A stretch of DNA of 64,000 bases from JASHVB01 sp035508435 (GCA_035508435.1 DATJNA010000127.1:1-64000), one strand, 5' to 3'; shown: positions 1-9,115, counted from the stretch's first letter. Notes: generated from the sequence alone by a model not told the origin. Made by a program: numbers and translations.

Positions 1-250
1 GCAGCGGCGCAGGCCGACCTGCCATCGACAGAAGCGCTGCCATCGGCGCCGATACCATTCGATTTGCCACCACCGGCGCAGACGCCATCGGCGCAGACAC
101 CCTGCGATGCGCCGCCACCGGCGCGAATGCCGGACGAGCGATCGGCCGCACGCCTGCTGCCGAACGAATACCCATCCACATGCCCATCGCCCGGAGCCGG
201 ACGGCGCGCGGCCGCGGGGGAGGCATTCTGTGGCAAACCGGGCGAGATCA
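1..250 (-). CDS. possible partial Gly/Ala-rich protein, running off the left edge
   Basis: An uninterrupted minus-strand frame runs from an ATG at 250 off the left edge of the window, and is also open upstream to about 420 without an ATG. The product is rich in Gly, Ala and Ser, with short repeats of the type GADG and CADG and a pair of nearby cysteines (GVCADGVCAGGG). Codon choice resembles the neighbouring genes. No family is recognised. A plus-strand frame is also open from 1 to 318, so the assignment is uncertain and the stretch may be non-coding low-complexity DNA. Confidence 0.25.
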
Positions 251-542
251 TGCCGAGCGTGGCATGGCCGCTCTCGCCGCAACGCGTGCCGGAGGTTGCC
301 GCCGGCAGGCCGCCCTGACTCGTTGCCTGCGCGGATTCCTGACCAACGGCACGGGACCGGGTGACGGCCGGCCCCGCAGGCAGGGATTCGACGTTATTGT
401 TCCGAATTTGTATTTATCGGATTTTGTCATGCCATGGCGGCAAGGTCGTGGCTCTCGCCGGCCGTGACGTGGACCCGCCTGCCGCCCGATGTGGCTGGTT
501 CTGTCAGAGGCATCGAAGCCCTGCGTTGCGGAGCCCGCGCTG
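251..542. other. intergenic stretch, no gene supported
   Basis: This interval lies between the 3' end of the helicase gene and the left-edge reading frame. An AT-rich patch at about 390-430 stands out from the GC-rich surroundings and could hold a minus-strand promoter. No confident -35/-10 pair, terminator or repeat is visible. Confidence 0.4.
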
Positions 543-3500
543 TCACGCCAGGTCCGCCAAAGCGGTTGGGGTCGCGGATCGCAGCAGCAGCTTGCGCGCC
601 CGCCACTGCGCGCCCGCATCGAGCGTGGTCAGGAACTGCACGTCCCCGCCGGCAAGCCACGCAACCGGAAGCCCGTCACGCAACAGCAGCCGATTGCGGG
701 TGATTGCCGGCAGCTTTGTCCCCGGCGTCAGGATGCCCACGAGGTTCAGCGGATCAGCCCCCGACAGCGATACGAATTCGTCCGTCTCGCCGCGCCGTCG
801 CAGGTCGCGCAGCGTGCCGACGGCGTCGGGCAGCGCGTATTGCTCACCGGAGAAACCGGCGACGAAGCGGCCGCCACGGATTTCGCCCCGTGCTTCCAGC
901 CGGCGATACACGCGGAGCAAGTCGCGCCAGGGCGGCAGCCAGGACGCCTCGCGGGCGAGCAAGCGCCAGAACACCACGCCGTAGCGCCGCAGCAGCGCAC
1001 GGGCGACATGCTCCACCGAGGCGGGCGGCGGCGCGTCGGGTGCGGCGCGTCGGAGCGGCGACCAACGGCCGGCGTCCTCCATGCCGAATGCCAGCGTGCG
1101 ACGGCGCCGTTGGCCGCCGGCAAACGGCTTGCGCCGGTCGGACGGGACCAGAAGCGCACGCAGTCCGCCGAAACTGTCCGACGTCACGAGGCCGAAGGTG
1201 GCCAGTTCGGCGAGAGCTTCCTCGACCTGCTGGCGGAGCAAGCCGGTGGCGTCCACGAGTTCGTCGAAGAACGAGGCACCGTGCCGGTGCAGAACCTCGA
1301 GCACTGCCTGGGCGCGGGGGCCGGGTTGGGCGTCCTCGCCGGGACCGGCAAACGCCGTCCACACCGGGAGGTGCCGTCGCGGCAGCAGGGCAAGGGGCGT
1401 GGTGCGCAGCGGCGATGTGGCGCGGTCGCCGTTGCTGGCGCGACCCGGCGTGAGCCGGCCCCAGGCCAGGCGGCCGGCGAGGCAGGCATCGTCCAGCCAG
1501 GTGGGTTCGTAGTCGGCGATGCGGGCGGGGAGCAATTCGGTTTCCCAGGCGCTGGCGGCCGCTTCGAAGCCCTCCAGCAGCGCGGCGGCGACCGGCACCG
1601 AGTCGGGGCCTTCCAGGCGGCTGTCCTCGGTCAGGTGGTGCCAGGCACACAGGAAGCGAAGGAAGTCACGCGCGGCGACCGGCTCGATTTCCGCGCGCAG
1701 GCGGCGGACCGTGTAGTGGTGGATGCGGGCCAGCAAGCGGCGATCGCACCATTCCTCGGCGTTTCCGCCGGGGGTGAAGCGGCCGCGCAGCACGAACCCC
1801 TCGGTCTCCAGCGCCGCGAGCGGCGCGGCGATTTCGTCGGGTTCCAGGCCGAGCGGCGCGGCGAGGGCGGCCGGGGTGACGGGGCCCAACCCCTCCAGGC
1901 GGCCGCGCAGGATTTCCACCAGTGCCAACTCCGGCGAGACAGAGGCGGCTGGAGTGAGGGCATCGATAGCGGAGGGGCAAGCGAGGGCACGGGTAGATGA
2001 CGGGGGAGGCGGACCACACGCAGAAGAGGGCGAAGCGGGCAACTCGTGGCTTGCCTCCCCCGCTATCGTCGGCCAAGCCGCCTCGAACTGCCCGACCCGT
2101 TCCGCCGCGACCCAGAGCGCCGCGTGTCCGGTTCCCAGCAACACCACGCGGTTGTCGCGCTGCAACGCCGCCAGCCAGTCCTGCCATTCGGGCACCGCCC
2201 GCACTTCGTCAGCCGTCAGGCAGCCGAGCCAAAGCAGCGCATCGTGCAGCTCCTCGGCGTTGGCGGGATCGGGCCAGGCTTCCAGACGGACGCGGGCGAT
2301 GGCCTCGGCATCCAGCCGGCCAAGCTCGTCGGCGGTTTCCGGCGCCAGCCAGCGGCGGGCCATCACGGCCTGGGTGCGGCGTTCCTCCAGCGGAGCATCG
2401 TCGAGGTAGGCGTAGGGCCGCGCCGACAGCACCTCCAGCGCCAACGGCGAGGGTTGCGTCAGGTCGCGCGCCACCACCCGCATCGCGCCGGACTCCAGAC
2501 GGGACAGGACCCGCTCCAGTCCCGCAATATCCATCGCCTCGTGCAGGCAGTCGGCGATGGTCTGGTTGGTGAGCGGGTGGTCGGGGATCTCGCGGTCACC
2601 CACCAGGTTTTCAGCGCAGGCGAGCTGGTCGGGAAACACCGTGGCGATCAGGTCCTCGGCCTCCATGCGGGCGAGCTGTGGCGGGACCTTCTTCCCCCCG
2701 CGGAAGCGGGGCAGCGCCAGCGACACAGCGGCCGCCCAGCGCCAGCGCACCATGAACATCGGCGCGTCGAGCAATGCCTGGATCAGCAGTGGGCGCACGG
2801 TGGCGGCGCGCAGGTAGCGGGCCACCTCGGCAAGCTCGAAGCTGTGCGTGGTGGTGAGCGAGAGGATGATGTTGTCCTCGGTCGCCGCCGCCTGCAGTTC
2901 AAAATTGAATGTGCGGCAGAAGCGCTTGCGCAGTGCCAGGCCCCAGGCGCGGTTGATCCGGCTGCCGAACGGGGTGTGCAGCACGAGCTGCATGCCGCCG
3001 GCTTCGTCGAAGAAGCGCTCCAGCACCAGGGTGTCGTGCGTCGGCAGGCATTCCAGGGCAGCGAACGAGGCGGCCAGATAGTCGATCAATTGCTCCGCCG
3101 CCGGGACGGCGATGCCGATGTCCTGGATCAGCCAATGCAGGGCGCGGGTTGCCTCGATGGTGCGGCGGGCCGCGGTAGCGGCCGGCTCGCCGCCCGCCGA
3201 CGTCACGGGCGACGATGCTTCCTCTGCATGGACGGGCTGGACCCGGCCACCTGCCCGCCGCCGAGCGGGCACCTGGTTCGGCAACCGCTCCCGCTCGGCC
3301 GGGGATGTCGGCCGAGTCCCGCCCGGCCATGACGAAGACGACCATGCCAACCGTTGCGCCACGCCCTCGCGCAGGCGCGATACCGCGACGGACAGCTCGT
3401 CGCTCCGCCCCGGTGCTTCGCCGAGCCAGAACGGGATGGTGGGTGCGGCGCTGCGGGCGTCCTCCACCCGCACCACGCCGCGCTCGACGCGTATGATGCG

Positions 3501-5105
3501 GTAGGCGCTGTTGCCGAGCTGGAACACGTCGCCCGCCAGGCTCTCGACCGCGAAATCCTCGTTGACCGTGCCGATCGTCTGGTTTTCGGGTTCCAGCAGG
3601 ACCTGATAATCGGCGGTATCGGGGATGGTCCCGCCCGAGGTCAGTGCCGTCAGCCGCGCGCCGCGCCGGCCGCGCAGGATCTGGTTGATCGCGTCGTGGT
3701 GGATCAGGGCGCCGCGGCGGCCTCGGCGGGTGGTGAAGCCCTCGGCCAGCATGCGCACCATCGCGGTGAAGTCGTCGCGTTCGAGTGCGCGGTAGGGCCA
3801 GGCGCGCCGGAAGCAGTCGTAGAGGGCTTGCTCCGACCACTCCCGGGCGGCGACTTCGGCCACGATCTGCTGTGCCAGCACGTCGAGCGGCTGGTGCGGC
3901 AGGCTCAGCCGGTCCAGTTCGCCGCGGCGCACGCAGTCCAGCAGCGCGGCGCATTCCACCAGGTCGTCGCGGGAAAGCGGGAACAAACGACCCTTTGGCG
4001 TGGCGCCCACGGCGTGGCCGGAGCGGCCGACACGCTGAAGGAAACTCGCGATCGAGCGGGGCGAGCCGAGCTGGCACGCCAGGTCGACGTCGCCAATGTC
4101 GATGCCAAGCTCGAGCGAGGCGGTCGCCACCAGCGCCTTCAGCTCCCCGCGCTTCAGCCTTTGTTCGGCGGTCAGGCGTTGCTCCTTCGCCATGCTGCCG
4201 TGATGGGCGGTGACGGCGGTCTCGCCCAGGCGGTCGGACAACTGGCGGGCGACGCGCTCGGCCATGCGGCGGGTGTTGACGAACACCAGCGTGGTGCGAT
4301 GCGCCTCGATGAGAGCGACCAGGCGGTCATAGACCTGGGTCCAGACATCGGCCGACATCACCGCTTCCAGGGGCGAGTCCGGCACCTCGAGCACCAGCTC
4401 GCGTGGGCGCTGATGGCCGGTGTCGATGATGACCGGCGCATCCGCCGCGGCGCCGACCAAAAGCTGGCCGATCAACGCAATGGGGTTCTGCGTGGCAGAG
4501 AGGCCGATGCGGGTCAGGCGGTCGCCGCACAGCGAGGCGAGGCGCTCAAGCGACAGCGCCAGGTGGGCGCCGCGCTTGCTGGGCGCCATGGCGTGGATCT
4601 CGTCCACGATCACCGTGCGGGTGGTGGCCAGCATGGCCCGGCCCGATTCCGAGCCGAGCAGGATGTAGAGCGATTCCGGGGTGGTGACGACGATGTGGGG
4701 CGGACGGCGATGCATGCGCTGGCGCTCGCCGGGGGGCGTGTCGCCGGTGCGGACCCAGGTGCGGATCTCGATCTCGGGCAGGCCACGCTGGCGCAGCGCT
4801 GCGGCGATGCCGGCGAGTGGCTCGGCCAGGTTCCGCTGGATGTCGTTGGAGAGTGCCTTCAGCGGCGAGACATAGACCACCTGGGTTGCGTCAGGCAGTC
4901 CGTCGGCGAGGCCCTGGCGAACCAGCGAGTCGAGTGCCGCCAGGAAGGCCGCCAGCGTCTTTCCCGAGCCGGTGGGCGCCGCGATCAGCGTGTGGCGGCC
5001 CGACTGGATCGCGGGCCAGGCCTGGGCTTGCGCCGGCGTGGGCGCGGCGAAGCGGCCGGCGAACCAGGCCGCGACGGCAGGGTGGAATGGGGGTGTGGGG
5101 TCCAT
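543..5105 (-). CDS. lhr: Lhr-family ATP-dependent helicase
   Basis: A very large superfamily 2 helicase of 1520 residues, the size expected for Lhr (large helicase-related) proteins, which act on DNA or DNA/RNA hybrids in repair. Motif I is APTGSGKT near residue 45 and motif II is VDEIH. A helicase C domain follows with QRVGRSGH. Then come the Lhr winged-helix and beta-barrel regions (FFDEAGGMQLVLHTPFGSRI) and a long C-terminal extension. An upstream TTG at 5150 is also in frame, but the ATG at 5105 gives the conventional N-terminus. Two low-complexity segments, at about residues 586-641 and 1013-1047, coincide with palindromic DNA elements and look like in-frame insertions. The gene is transcribed alone, away from the repeat region at 5.3 kb. 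Confidence 0.93.
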   Translation of the reverse strand: MDPTPPFHPAVAAWFAGRFAAPTPAQAQAWPAIQSGRHTLIAAPTGSGKTLAAFLAALDSLVRQGLADGLPDATQVVYVSPLKALSNDIQRNLAEPLAGIAAALRQRGLPEIEIRTWVRTGDTPPGERQRMHRRPPHIVVTTPESLYILLGSESGRAMLATTRTVIVDEIHAMAPSKRGAHLALSLERLASLCGDRLTRIGLSATQNPIALIGQLLVGAAADAPVIIDTGHQRPRELVLEVPDSPLEAVMSADVWTQVYDRLVALIEAHRTTLVFVNTRRMAERVARQLSDRLGETAVTAHHGSMAKEQRLTAEQRLKRGELKALVATASLELGIDIGDVDLACQLGSPRSIASFLQRVGRSGHAVGATPKGRLFPLSRDDLVECAALLDCVRRGELDRLSLPHQPLDVLAQQIVAEVAAREWSEQALYDCFRRAWPYRALERDDFTAMVRMLAEGFTTRRGRRGALIHHDAINQILRGRRGARLTALTSGGTIPDTADYQVLLEPENQTIGTVNEDFAVESLAGDVFQLGNSAYRIIRVERGVVRVEDARSAAPTIPFWLGEAPGRSDELSVAVSRLREGVAQRLAWSSSSWPGGTRPTSPAERERLPNQVPARRRAGGRVQPVHAEEASSPVTSAGGEPAATAARRTIEATRALHWLIQDIGIAVPAAEQLIDYLAASFAALECLPTHDTLVLERFFDEAGGMQLVLHTPFGSRINRAWGLALRKRFCRTFNFELQAAATEDNIILSLTTTHSFELAEVARYLRAATVRPLLIQALLDAPMFMVRWRWAAAVSLALPRFRGGKKVPPQLARMEAEDLIATVFPDQLACAENLVGDREIPDHPLTNQTIADCLHEAMDIAGLERVLSRLESGAMRVVARDLTQPSPLALEVLSARPYAYLDDAPLEERRTQAVMARRWLAPETADELGRLDAEAIARVRLEAWPDPANAEELHDALLWLGCLTADEVRAVPEWQDWLAALQRDNRVVLLGTGHAALWVAAERVGQFEAAWPTIAGEASHELPASPSSACGPPPPSSTRALACPSAIDALTPAASVSPELALVEILRGRLEGLGPVTPAALAAPLGLEPDEIAAPLAALETEGFVLRGRFTPGGNAEEWCDRRLLARIHHYTVRRLRAEIEPVAARDFLRFLCAWHHLTEDSRLEGPDSVPVAAALLEGFEAAASAWETELLPARIADYEPTWLDDACLAGRLAWGRLTPGRASNGDRATSPLRTTPLALLPRRHLPVWTAFAGPGEDAQPGPRAQAVLEVLHRHGASFFDELVDATGLLRQQVEEALAELATFGLVTSDSFGGLRALLVPSDRRKPFAGGQRRRRTLAFGMEDAGRWSPLRRAAPDAPPPASVEHVARALLRRYGVVFWRLLAREASWLPPWRDLLRVYRRLEARGEIRGGRFVAGFSGEQYALPDAVGTLRDLRRRGETDEFVSLSGADPLNLVGILTPGTKLPAITRNRLLLRDGLPVAWLAGGDVQFLTTLDAGAQWRARKLLLRSATPTALADLA
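1965..2067. repeat. palindromic element inserted in frame in lhr (second element)
   Basis: The ends form a near-perfect inverted repeat: 1965-1982 (gatagcggaggggcaagc) against 2049-2067 (gcttgcctcccccgctatc). The 103 bp between and including the arms encode a Pro/Ser/Ala-rich stretch (about residues 1013-1047 of the helicase) that interrupts otherwise conserved Lhr C-terminal sequence. The reading frame is kept. The interpretation as a mobile mini-element is inference. Confidence 0.6.
3182..3348. repeat. palindromic element of the VMAGLDPAI type inserted in frame in lhr
   Basis: Read on the minus strand, the element opens with gtcatggccgggcgggactc and ends near ggccgggtccagcccgtcc. This is the same arm structure as the intergenic copies at 38293-38370 and 45943-46075. 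Internal inverted arms (ccgagcgggagcgg / ccgctcggcggcggg-like) are present. Within lhr it encodes about residues 586-641, rich in Pro, Arg and Gly, between LREGVAQRLAW and the conserved RTIEATRALHWL. The frame is preserved through the insertion. Confidence 0.6.
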
Positions 5106-5280
5106 GGTGATCGGGTGGGCAGGATAAGGGGCGCGGGCGCGGGGATTCAATGCGGGTCAGGCGCCGCCGCAATGGGCGCATTTGCCTGTCCGGTCAGCGC
5201 AGGCAACCGGCGGGGCCTCGCTTGCCACTCGGCTTCGCCTGACCACCTGTGCCAACCGGACCGGTCGGTTTCGCCGCATG

Positions 5281-5480
5281 GCCTGTGCAAACCGGATAGG
5301 CGGATAGGCGCCGGTCGTGCATCCGGACCGGCGTCCTGTGCAAACCGGATAGGCCTTGCGCAAGCCGGTCGTGCATCCGGACCGGCCTACGGGGGCAAGC
5401 CGGTCGTGCATCCGGACCGGCGTACGGGGGCAAGCCGGTCGTGCATCAGGACAGCGGTACAGAGGCAGGCCGGTCGTGGA
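5281..5480. repeat. 35-bp tandem repeat with hairpin core, plus a 53-bp higher-order repeat
   Basis: The core ccggtcgtgcatccggaccg recurs with starts at 5311, 5365, 5400, 5435 and 5470 (the last degenerate). Spacing is exactly 35 bp for the last four. A second motif, tgtgcaaaccggatagg, occurs at 5284 and 5337. Each core carries inverted arms ccggtc and gaccgg that can form a small hairpin. The array fills the gap between lhr and the MetE-like gene; no gene is supported in 5106-5547. Confidence 0.85.
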
Positions 5481-5547
5481 TGGTCAACTTCCGGTCACGC
5501 CCGGCAAACCTGTTGCCCGCCTGTCGCTGCCTGCGGCTGTGGCGGCA

Positions 5548-6708
5548 TCAGCCGCCGGCCCGCCCCCACAACCGCTGCGATGCGATCCGCGCCCCCTCGG
5601 CCGCCGCGGCGAGCTTCGCCCAGACGACCTCTTCCGCCACGTATTCGCGGCCCGCGAACGTGCCAAAGCCGCAATCCGTTCCGGCGATCACCCGCTCGCG
5701 GTCGCCAACGCCAGCCACCGCCTGCTCCAGTCGCCGGGCAACCAGCTCCGGATGCTCGACGAAATTCGTCGTGGTATCGAGCACGCCGGGCATCAGCAGC
5801 ATATGCGCGGGCAGCGGGTTGCTGCGCAGGGCGTCATATTCATGCTGATGCCGCGGATTGGCGAACTCGATGGAGAGCGCACCGACGTTGGCGCGGTACA
5901 GCTCCGGCAGGATGGTCGCCATCGCGATGTCGTAGATATGCGGCCCGTCATTGTTGCCCCAGCAGACATGCAGCCGGATCCGGTCGCGGGGAATGCCCTC
6001 GATACCGGCATTGATCGACGCGACATGCAGCTTGAGCTGGCGGAGGAAGTCGGCGTCCGACAGGCCGTCGAAGAACCGGACCCGCTCCATCGCCAGGTCG
6101 GGCGCGTCGATTTGCAGGATCAGGCCGGCTTCGTGGATGGCGCGATACTCGTTGGCCAGTGCCTTCGCCAGGGCCATCAGATAGGCCTCGTGACTGTCGT
6201 AATGCTGGTTGAGCATCGAGGTGGCGACGATGCCCGGCGACGGCGCCGTCATGAAACATTCGCGGAAACCTCCGCCCAGCCGCTTCAGCCTGGCCGCGTC
6301 TTGCTTGATCGGCGCGCTGTTGACATAGCGCACCTCCGACAGCGCGGCCGGCGCGTTCATCGCGCGCGCCGCGTGCGGGAAACGCTTTGCCGCCTGCCGG
6401 ACATAGCTCGGGAATTCGATCTGGTCCCGCGCCGGCGGGCGCCTGGACTCGCCGCCGAAGCCGCACAGGCAGCGCGGCACATAGGTCTGGAACCCGACGC
6501 GCGATTGTTCGCCATCGTTGCCCACGTCAACGCCGGCGGCGACCTGCTGGTCGATGACGTGAGCGGTCGCTGCCTCCACCTGGCGGGCCAGTTCGGCGGT
6601 GTCGATCGCCTCGCCGGCTTCCTGACGGATCAGCAGGTCGGACAATGTCTCCGGGCGCGGCAGGCTGCCGACATGGCTGACCAGGATGCGGTCGGTGCTC
6701 ATCAACAT
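5548..6708 (-). CDS. MetE C-terminal-like methyltransferase family protein
   Basis: A 386-residue protein of the cobalamin-independent methionine synthase C-terminal domain superfamily, about half the length of full MetE and lacking its N-terminal half. The barrel begins with HVGSLPRP. Zinc-ligand motifs are visible as LHVCWGN and GTDCGFGTF. Members act as methionine synthases with simple methyl donors or as other zinc-dependent thiol alkyltransferases (epoxyalkane:CoM-type), so the substrate cannot be fixed. The start at 6708 has an aggga ribosome-binding site about 8 bases upstream; ATG at 6702 is an alternative. A second, distant paralogue is at 21119-22165. Confidence 0.85.
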   Translation of the reverse strand: MLMSTDRILVSHVGSLPRPETLSDLLIRQEAGEAIDTAELARQVEAATAHVIDQQVAAGVDVGNDGEQSRVGFQTYVPRCLCGFGGESRRPPARDQIEFPSYVRQAAKRFPHAARAMNAPAALSEVRYVNSAPIKQDAARLKRLGGGFRECFMTAPSPGIVATSMLNQHYDSHEAYLMALAKALANEYRAIHEAGLILQIDAPDLAMERVRFFDGLSDADFLRQLKLHVASINAGIEGIPRDRIRLHVCWGNNDGPHIYDIAMATILPELYRANVGALSIEFANPRHQHEYDALRSNPLPAHMLLMPGVLDTTTNFVEHPELVARRLEQAVAGVGDRERVIAGTDCGFGTFAGREYVAEEVVWAKLAAAAEGARIASQRLWGRAGG

Positions 6709-6756
6709 GGGCGTTTCCCTGCTTGGTTGGGCGGAGATTGGTCGGGCGGATGAGCA

Positions 6757-6882
6757 TCATGCAGCAGGCGGTTGCGCGCGCAACTGCGGCGGTGACGGCA
6801 CGCCGGTCAGCGGAGGCACCGCCGGGCCGCTCATGCTCGTGCCGCCGCCGAACCCTGGCTTGAGCGGCGCCGGGTCTGCCAT
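6757..6882 (-). CDS. possible 41-residue Pro/Gly-rich small protein
   Basis: A short frame with neighbour-like codon use encodes MADPAPLKPGFGGGTSMSG followed by a proline-rich tail (PSPPQLRAQPPAA). No clear ribosome-binding site precedes the ATG. It lies on the same strand and just upstream of the MetE-like gene, so it could be its leader gene. The rest of 6709-7205 holds no other supportable gene. No family is recognised, and chance occurrence is quite possible. Confidence 0.25.
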   Translation of the reverse strand: MADPAPLKPGFGGGTSMSGPAVPPLTGVPSPPQLRAQPPAA

Positions 6883-7205
6883 TGACCGCGCCAATGATGG
6901 CCGGATGGTCCCCGCGCTTAACCGATCATTAATCGAACCCGTGGCATAGTGGCGCAGCCGACAGCGATGATCCGCAGTGCCGTCGTTGCCGCGCTTCTGC
7001 CGGGTCGCCGGGTTCCAAAGATCGGATGCACGTCGTGGCGGGATCCGGCAGCGCGGCGGAGATCAGGTCTCCCCACCGATAACTGTCTTGCCGCCGATAA
7101 CTTGAGCAATGCCGCGGCGTCGGCTTATGCTGGCCAGAGAACGAGCGATACGCGCCTTTCCGCGGGAAGGCGGCTGACAAACGATCGTCCAGGGGAGGGC
7201 TGACC

Positions 7206-8510
7206 ATGACATTCCGACAGTTCGGATTGCGTACGCTTGCGGCCGCCATCGGCTGGGTCGGCGCACAGGCTCTGCTGGCCGCGCCACCGGGCCTGGCGCA
7301 GGCACCGGCGCCCGCGCAGGCACCCGCCGCCGAGCCCAATGCTCAGGGGCCAACGCTTGGCGCGCACGTGCCGCAGGCGGCCGGCGCGCCGTCATGGATG
7401 GAGGGCATGACCCCGGAGCAAAAGAATTCCCAACTGCATCCGAACATTCCCAACATGCTCGGCCATCCGGGCAAGGAGATCCCGCTCGACAAGGTGAAGC
7501 TGCCCCCCGGATTCAAGATCGAACTATGGGCCGGCGACCTGCAGGAGGCGCGCTCGATGACGCTGGGTGCCAAGGGCACCGTGTTCGTCGGCCAGCGGTC
7601 GCATGACGGCGTGTTCGCGATCGTCGACAAGGGCGATCATCGCGAGGTCAGGCAGATCGCCAAGGGACTGGCTGCGCCGAACGGCGTTGCATTTTCCCAC
7701 GGCACGTTGTTCGTCGCCGAACGCGAGCGCATCATCCGCTATGACGACATCGAGGATCATCTCGACAACCCACCTGCGCCCAAGGTGGTGATCGAGGGGC
7801 TGCCGCATCAGGACGGCCATTTCTGGAAGTTCATGGTGATGGGCCCGGACGGCTGGCTGTATTTCAACCAGGGCTCGCCGACCAATATCACCATGCCGGG
7901 CTACGTGCAGGCGGCGATCCTGCGCGTGCAGCCGGACCAGCACCTGTTGCAGATCTATGCGCAGGGCGTGCGGAACAGTGTCGGGATGGCGTTCAGCCCG
8001 GTCACACGGGCGCTGTGGTTCACCGACAACGGCCGCGACTGGCTGGGCGAGGACGTCCCCTCCGACAAGCTGAACCATGCGACCAGGCAGGGGGAGAATT
8101 TCGGCTACCCGTTCTGCCATCAAGGCGACATCCTGGACCCGGTGTATGGCAAATACGCGCGCTGCGCCGACTTCGTGCCGCCCGACGTCAAGCTCGGGCC
8201 GCATGTCGCCTCGCTGGGCATGCGGTTCTATACCGGCAGCATGTTCCCGGCGGATTATAAGAACAACATCATCATCGCCGAGCATGGCTCGTGGAACCGC
8301 ACCAAGAAGTCCGGCTATAACCTGACGCGGGTGATGCTGAACGCGGCCGGCACCAAGGTCGTGAAGACCGAGGTGTTCATGAGCGGCATCCTGAACGGCC
8401 AGGATTTCTGGGGCCGCATGGTCGATGTGCAGGTGATGCCGGACGGTGCCTTGCTCGTCTCCGACGATTGGAACGGCGCGATCTATCGCATCAGCTACCG
8501 GAAGCCGTGA
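7206..8510 (+). CDS. PQQ-type sugar (sorbosone/glucose) dehydrogenase, periplasmic
   Basis: A 434-residue protein with an N-terminal signal peptide ending near ALLAAPPGLAQA, followed by an Ala/Pro-rich linker. The remainder is a six-bladed beta-propeller of the soluble glucose/sorbosone dehydrogenase family: LPPGFKIELWA, the SHGTLFVAER-type blade motif, AQGVRNSVGMAF, ENFGYPFCHQG and AEHGSWNRTKKSGY. These enzymes oxidise aldoses or sorbosone with PQQ in the periplasm. The start has a ggggaggg ribosome-binding site. The stop overlaps the GTG start of a di-haem cytochrome c, its likely electron acceptor. Confidence 0.88.
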   Translation: MTFRQFGLRTLAAAIGWVGAQALLAAPPGLAQAPAPAQAPAAEPNAQGPTLGAHVPQAAGAPSWMEGMTPEQKNSQLHPNIPNMLGHPGKEIPLDKVKLPPGFKIELWAGDLQEARSMTLGAKGTVFVGQRSHDGVFAIVDKGDHREVRQIAKGLAAPNGVAFSHGTLFVAERERIIRYDDIEDHLDNPPAPKVVIEGLPHQDGHFWKFMVMGPDGWLYFNQGSPTNITMPGYVQAAILRVQPDQHLLQIYAQGVRNSVGMAFSPVTRALWFTDNGRDWLGEDVPSDKLNHATRQGENFGYPFCHQGDILDPVYGKYARCADFVPPDVKLGPHVASLGMRFYTGSMFPADYKNNIIIAEHGSWNRTKKSGYNLTRVMLNAAGTKVVKTEVFMSGILNGQDFWGRMVDVQVMPDGALLVSDDWNGAIYRISYRKP

Positions 8511-9115
8511 GCCTGGCTGTGCGCCTTGGGCTCGCCGCGGTCCCGGCGATGGCGGTCCTGGCGATGATGGTGGGTGATCCGGCCCTGGCATACGATGCCG
8601 GGGCCGGGAAGGCGAAGGCCGAAGCCTTGTGCGCGGGCTGCCACGGCAAGCAGGGCCGGTCGCAGCAGCCGGCGGTGCCGTCGTTGGCCGGACAGCACAA
8701 CGATTACATCGTGCTGGCGCTGTATCAGTTCCGTGCCGGCCACCGTCCGTCCGCGCTGATGGCCCCGATCGCCGCGACGCTGACCGACAGCGACCTGGGC
8801 AATCTTGCCGCCTACTACAGTGCCTTGAAGCCTTGGGGTGCCGAGCGGAGCGCGGCCGCCGCGGCGGTTGCGGGGGGCCCGGCGCTGACGCAGCAACGGA
8901 ACTGCGTACAATGCCACGGTCCGGGGCTGGCGGGGCAGGACTCGGTGCCGCGCATCGCGGGGCAGAAGATCGATTACCTGAAGTCGCAGTTGCGTGCCTT
9001 CCGGGCGGGCAATCGCGGCGACATCGACGGGAACATGACCTCGGCGGCGTCGCAGTTGACGGATGGCGAGATCGATACGCTCGCGGATTACGTTTCCGGG
9101 CTGGCGACGCCGTAG
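8507..9115 (+). CDS. periplasmic di-haem cytochrome c
   Basis: A 202-residue exported protein with two class I c-type haem motifs, CAGCH near residue 43 and CVQCH near residue 136, each followed by a cytochrome c fold (FRAGHRP, FRAGNRGDI). The start chosen is GTG at 8507, overlapping the stop of the dehydrogenase by four bases. It gives a clean signal peptide (SLAVRLGLAAVPAMAVLAMM) ending near PALAYD. An upstream ATG at 8468 would place 13 extra residues before the signal. Translational coupling suggests it carries electrons from the sugar dehydrogenase towards the respiratory chain. Confidence 0.9.
   Translation: MSLAVRLGLAAVPAMAVLAMMVGDPALAYDAGAGKAKAEALCAGCHGKQGRSQQPAVPSLAGQHNDYIVLALYQFRAGHRPSALMAPIAATLTDSDLGNLAAYYSALKPWGAERSAAAAAVAGGPALTQQRNCVQCHGPGLAGQDSVPRIAGQKIDYLKSQLRAFRAGNRGDIDGNMTSAASQLTDGEIDTLADYVSGLATP

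Noticed and set aside
489..2000. Long plus-strand ORF opposite the helicase gene
   Set aside because: It is the antisense frame of lhr; the amino acid composition is Gly/Arg/Gln-rich without domains, while the minus strand has clear helicase motifs.
5281..5480. CRISPR array
   Set aside because: Repeats are directly tandem with no unique spacers and no cas genes.
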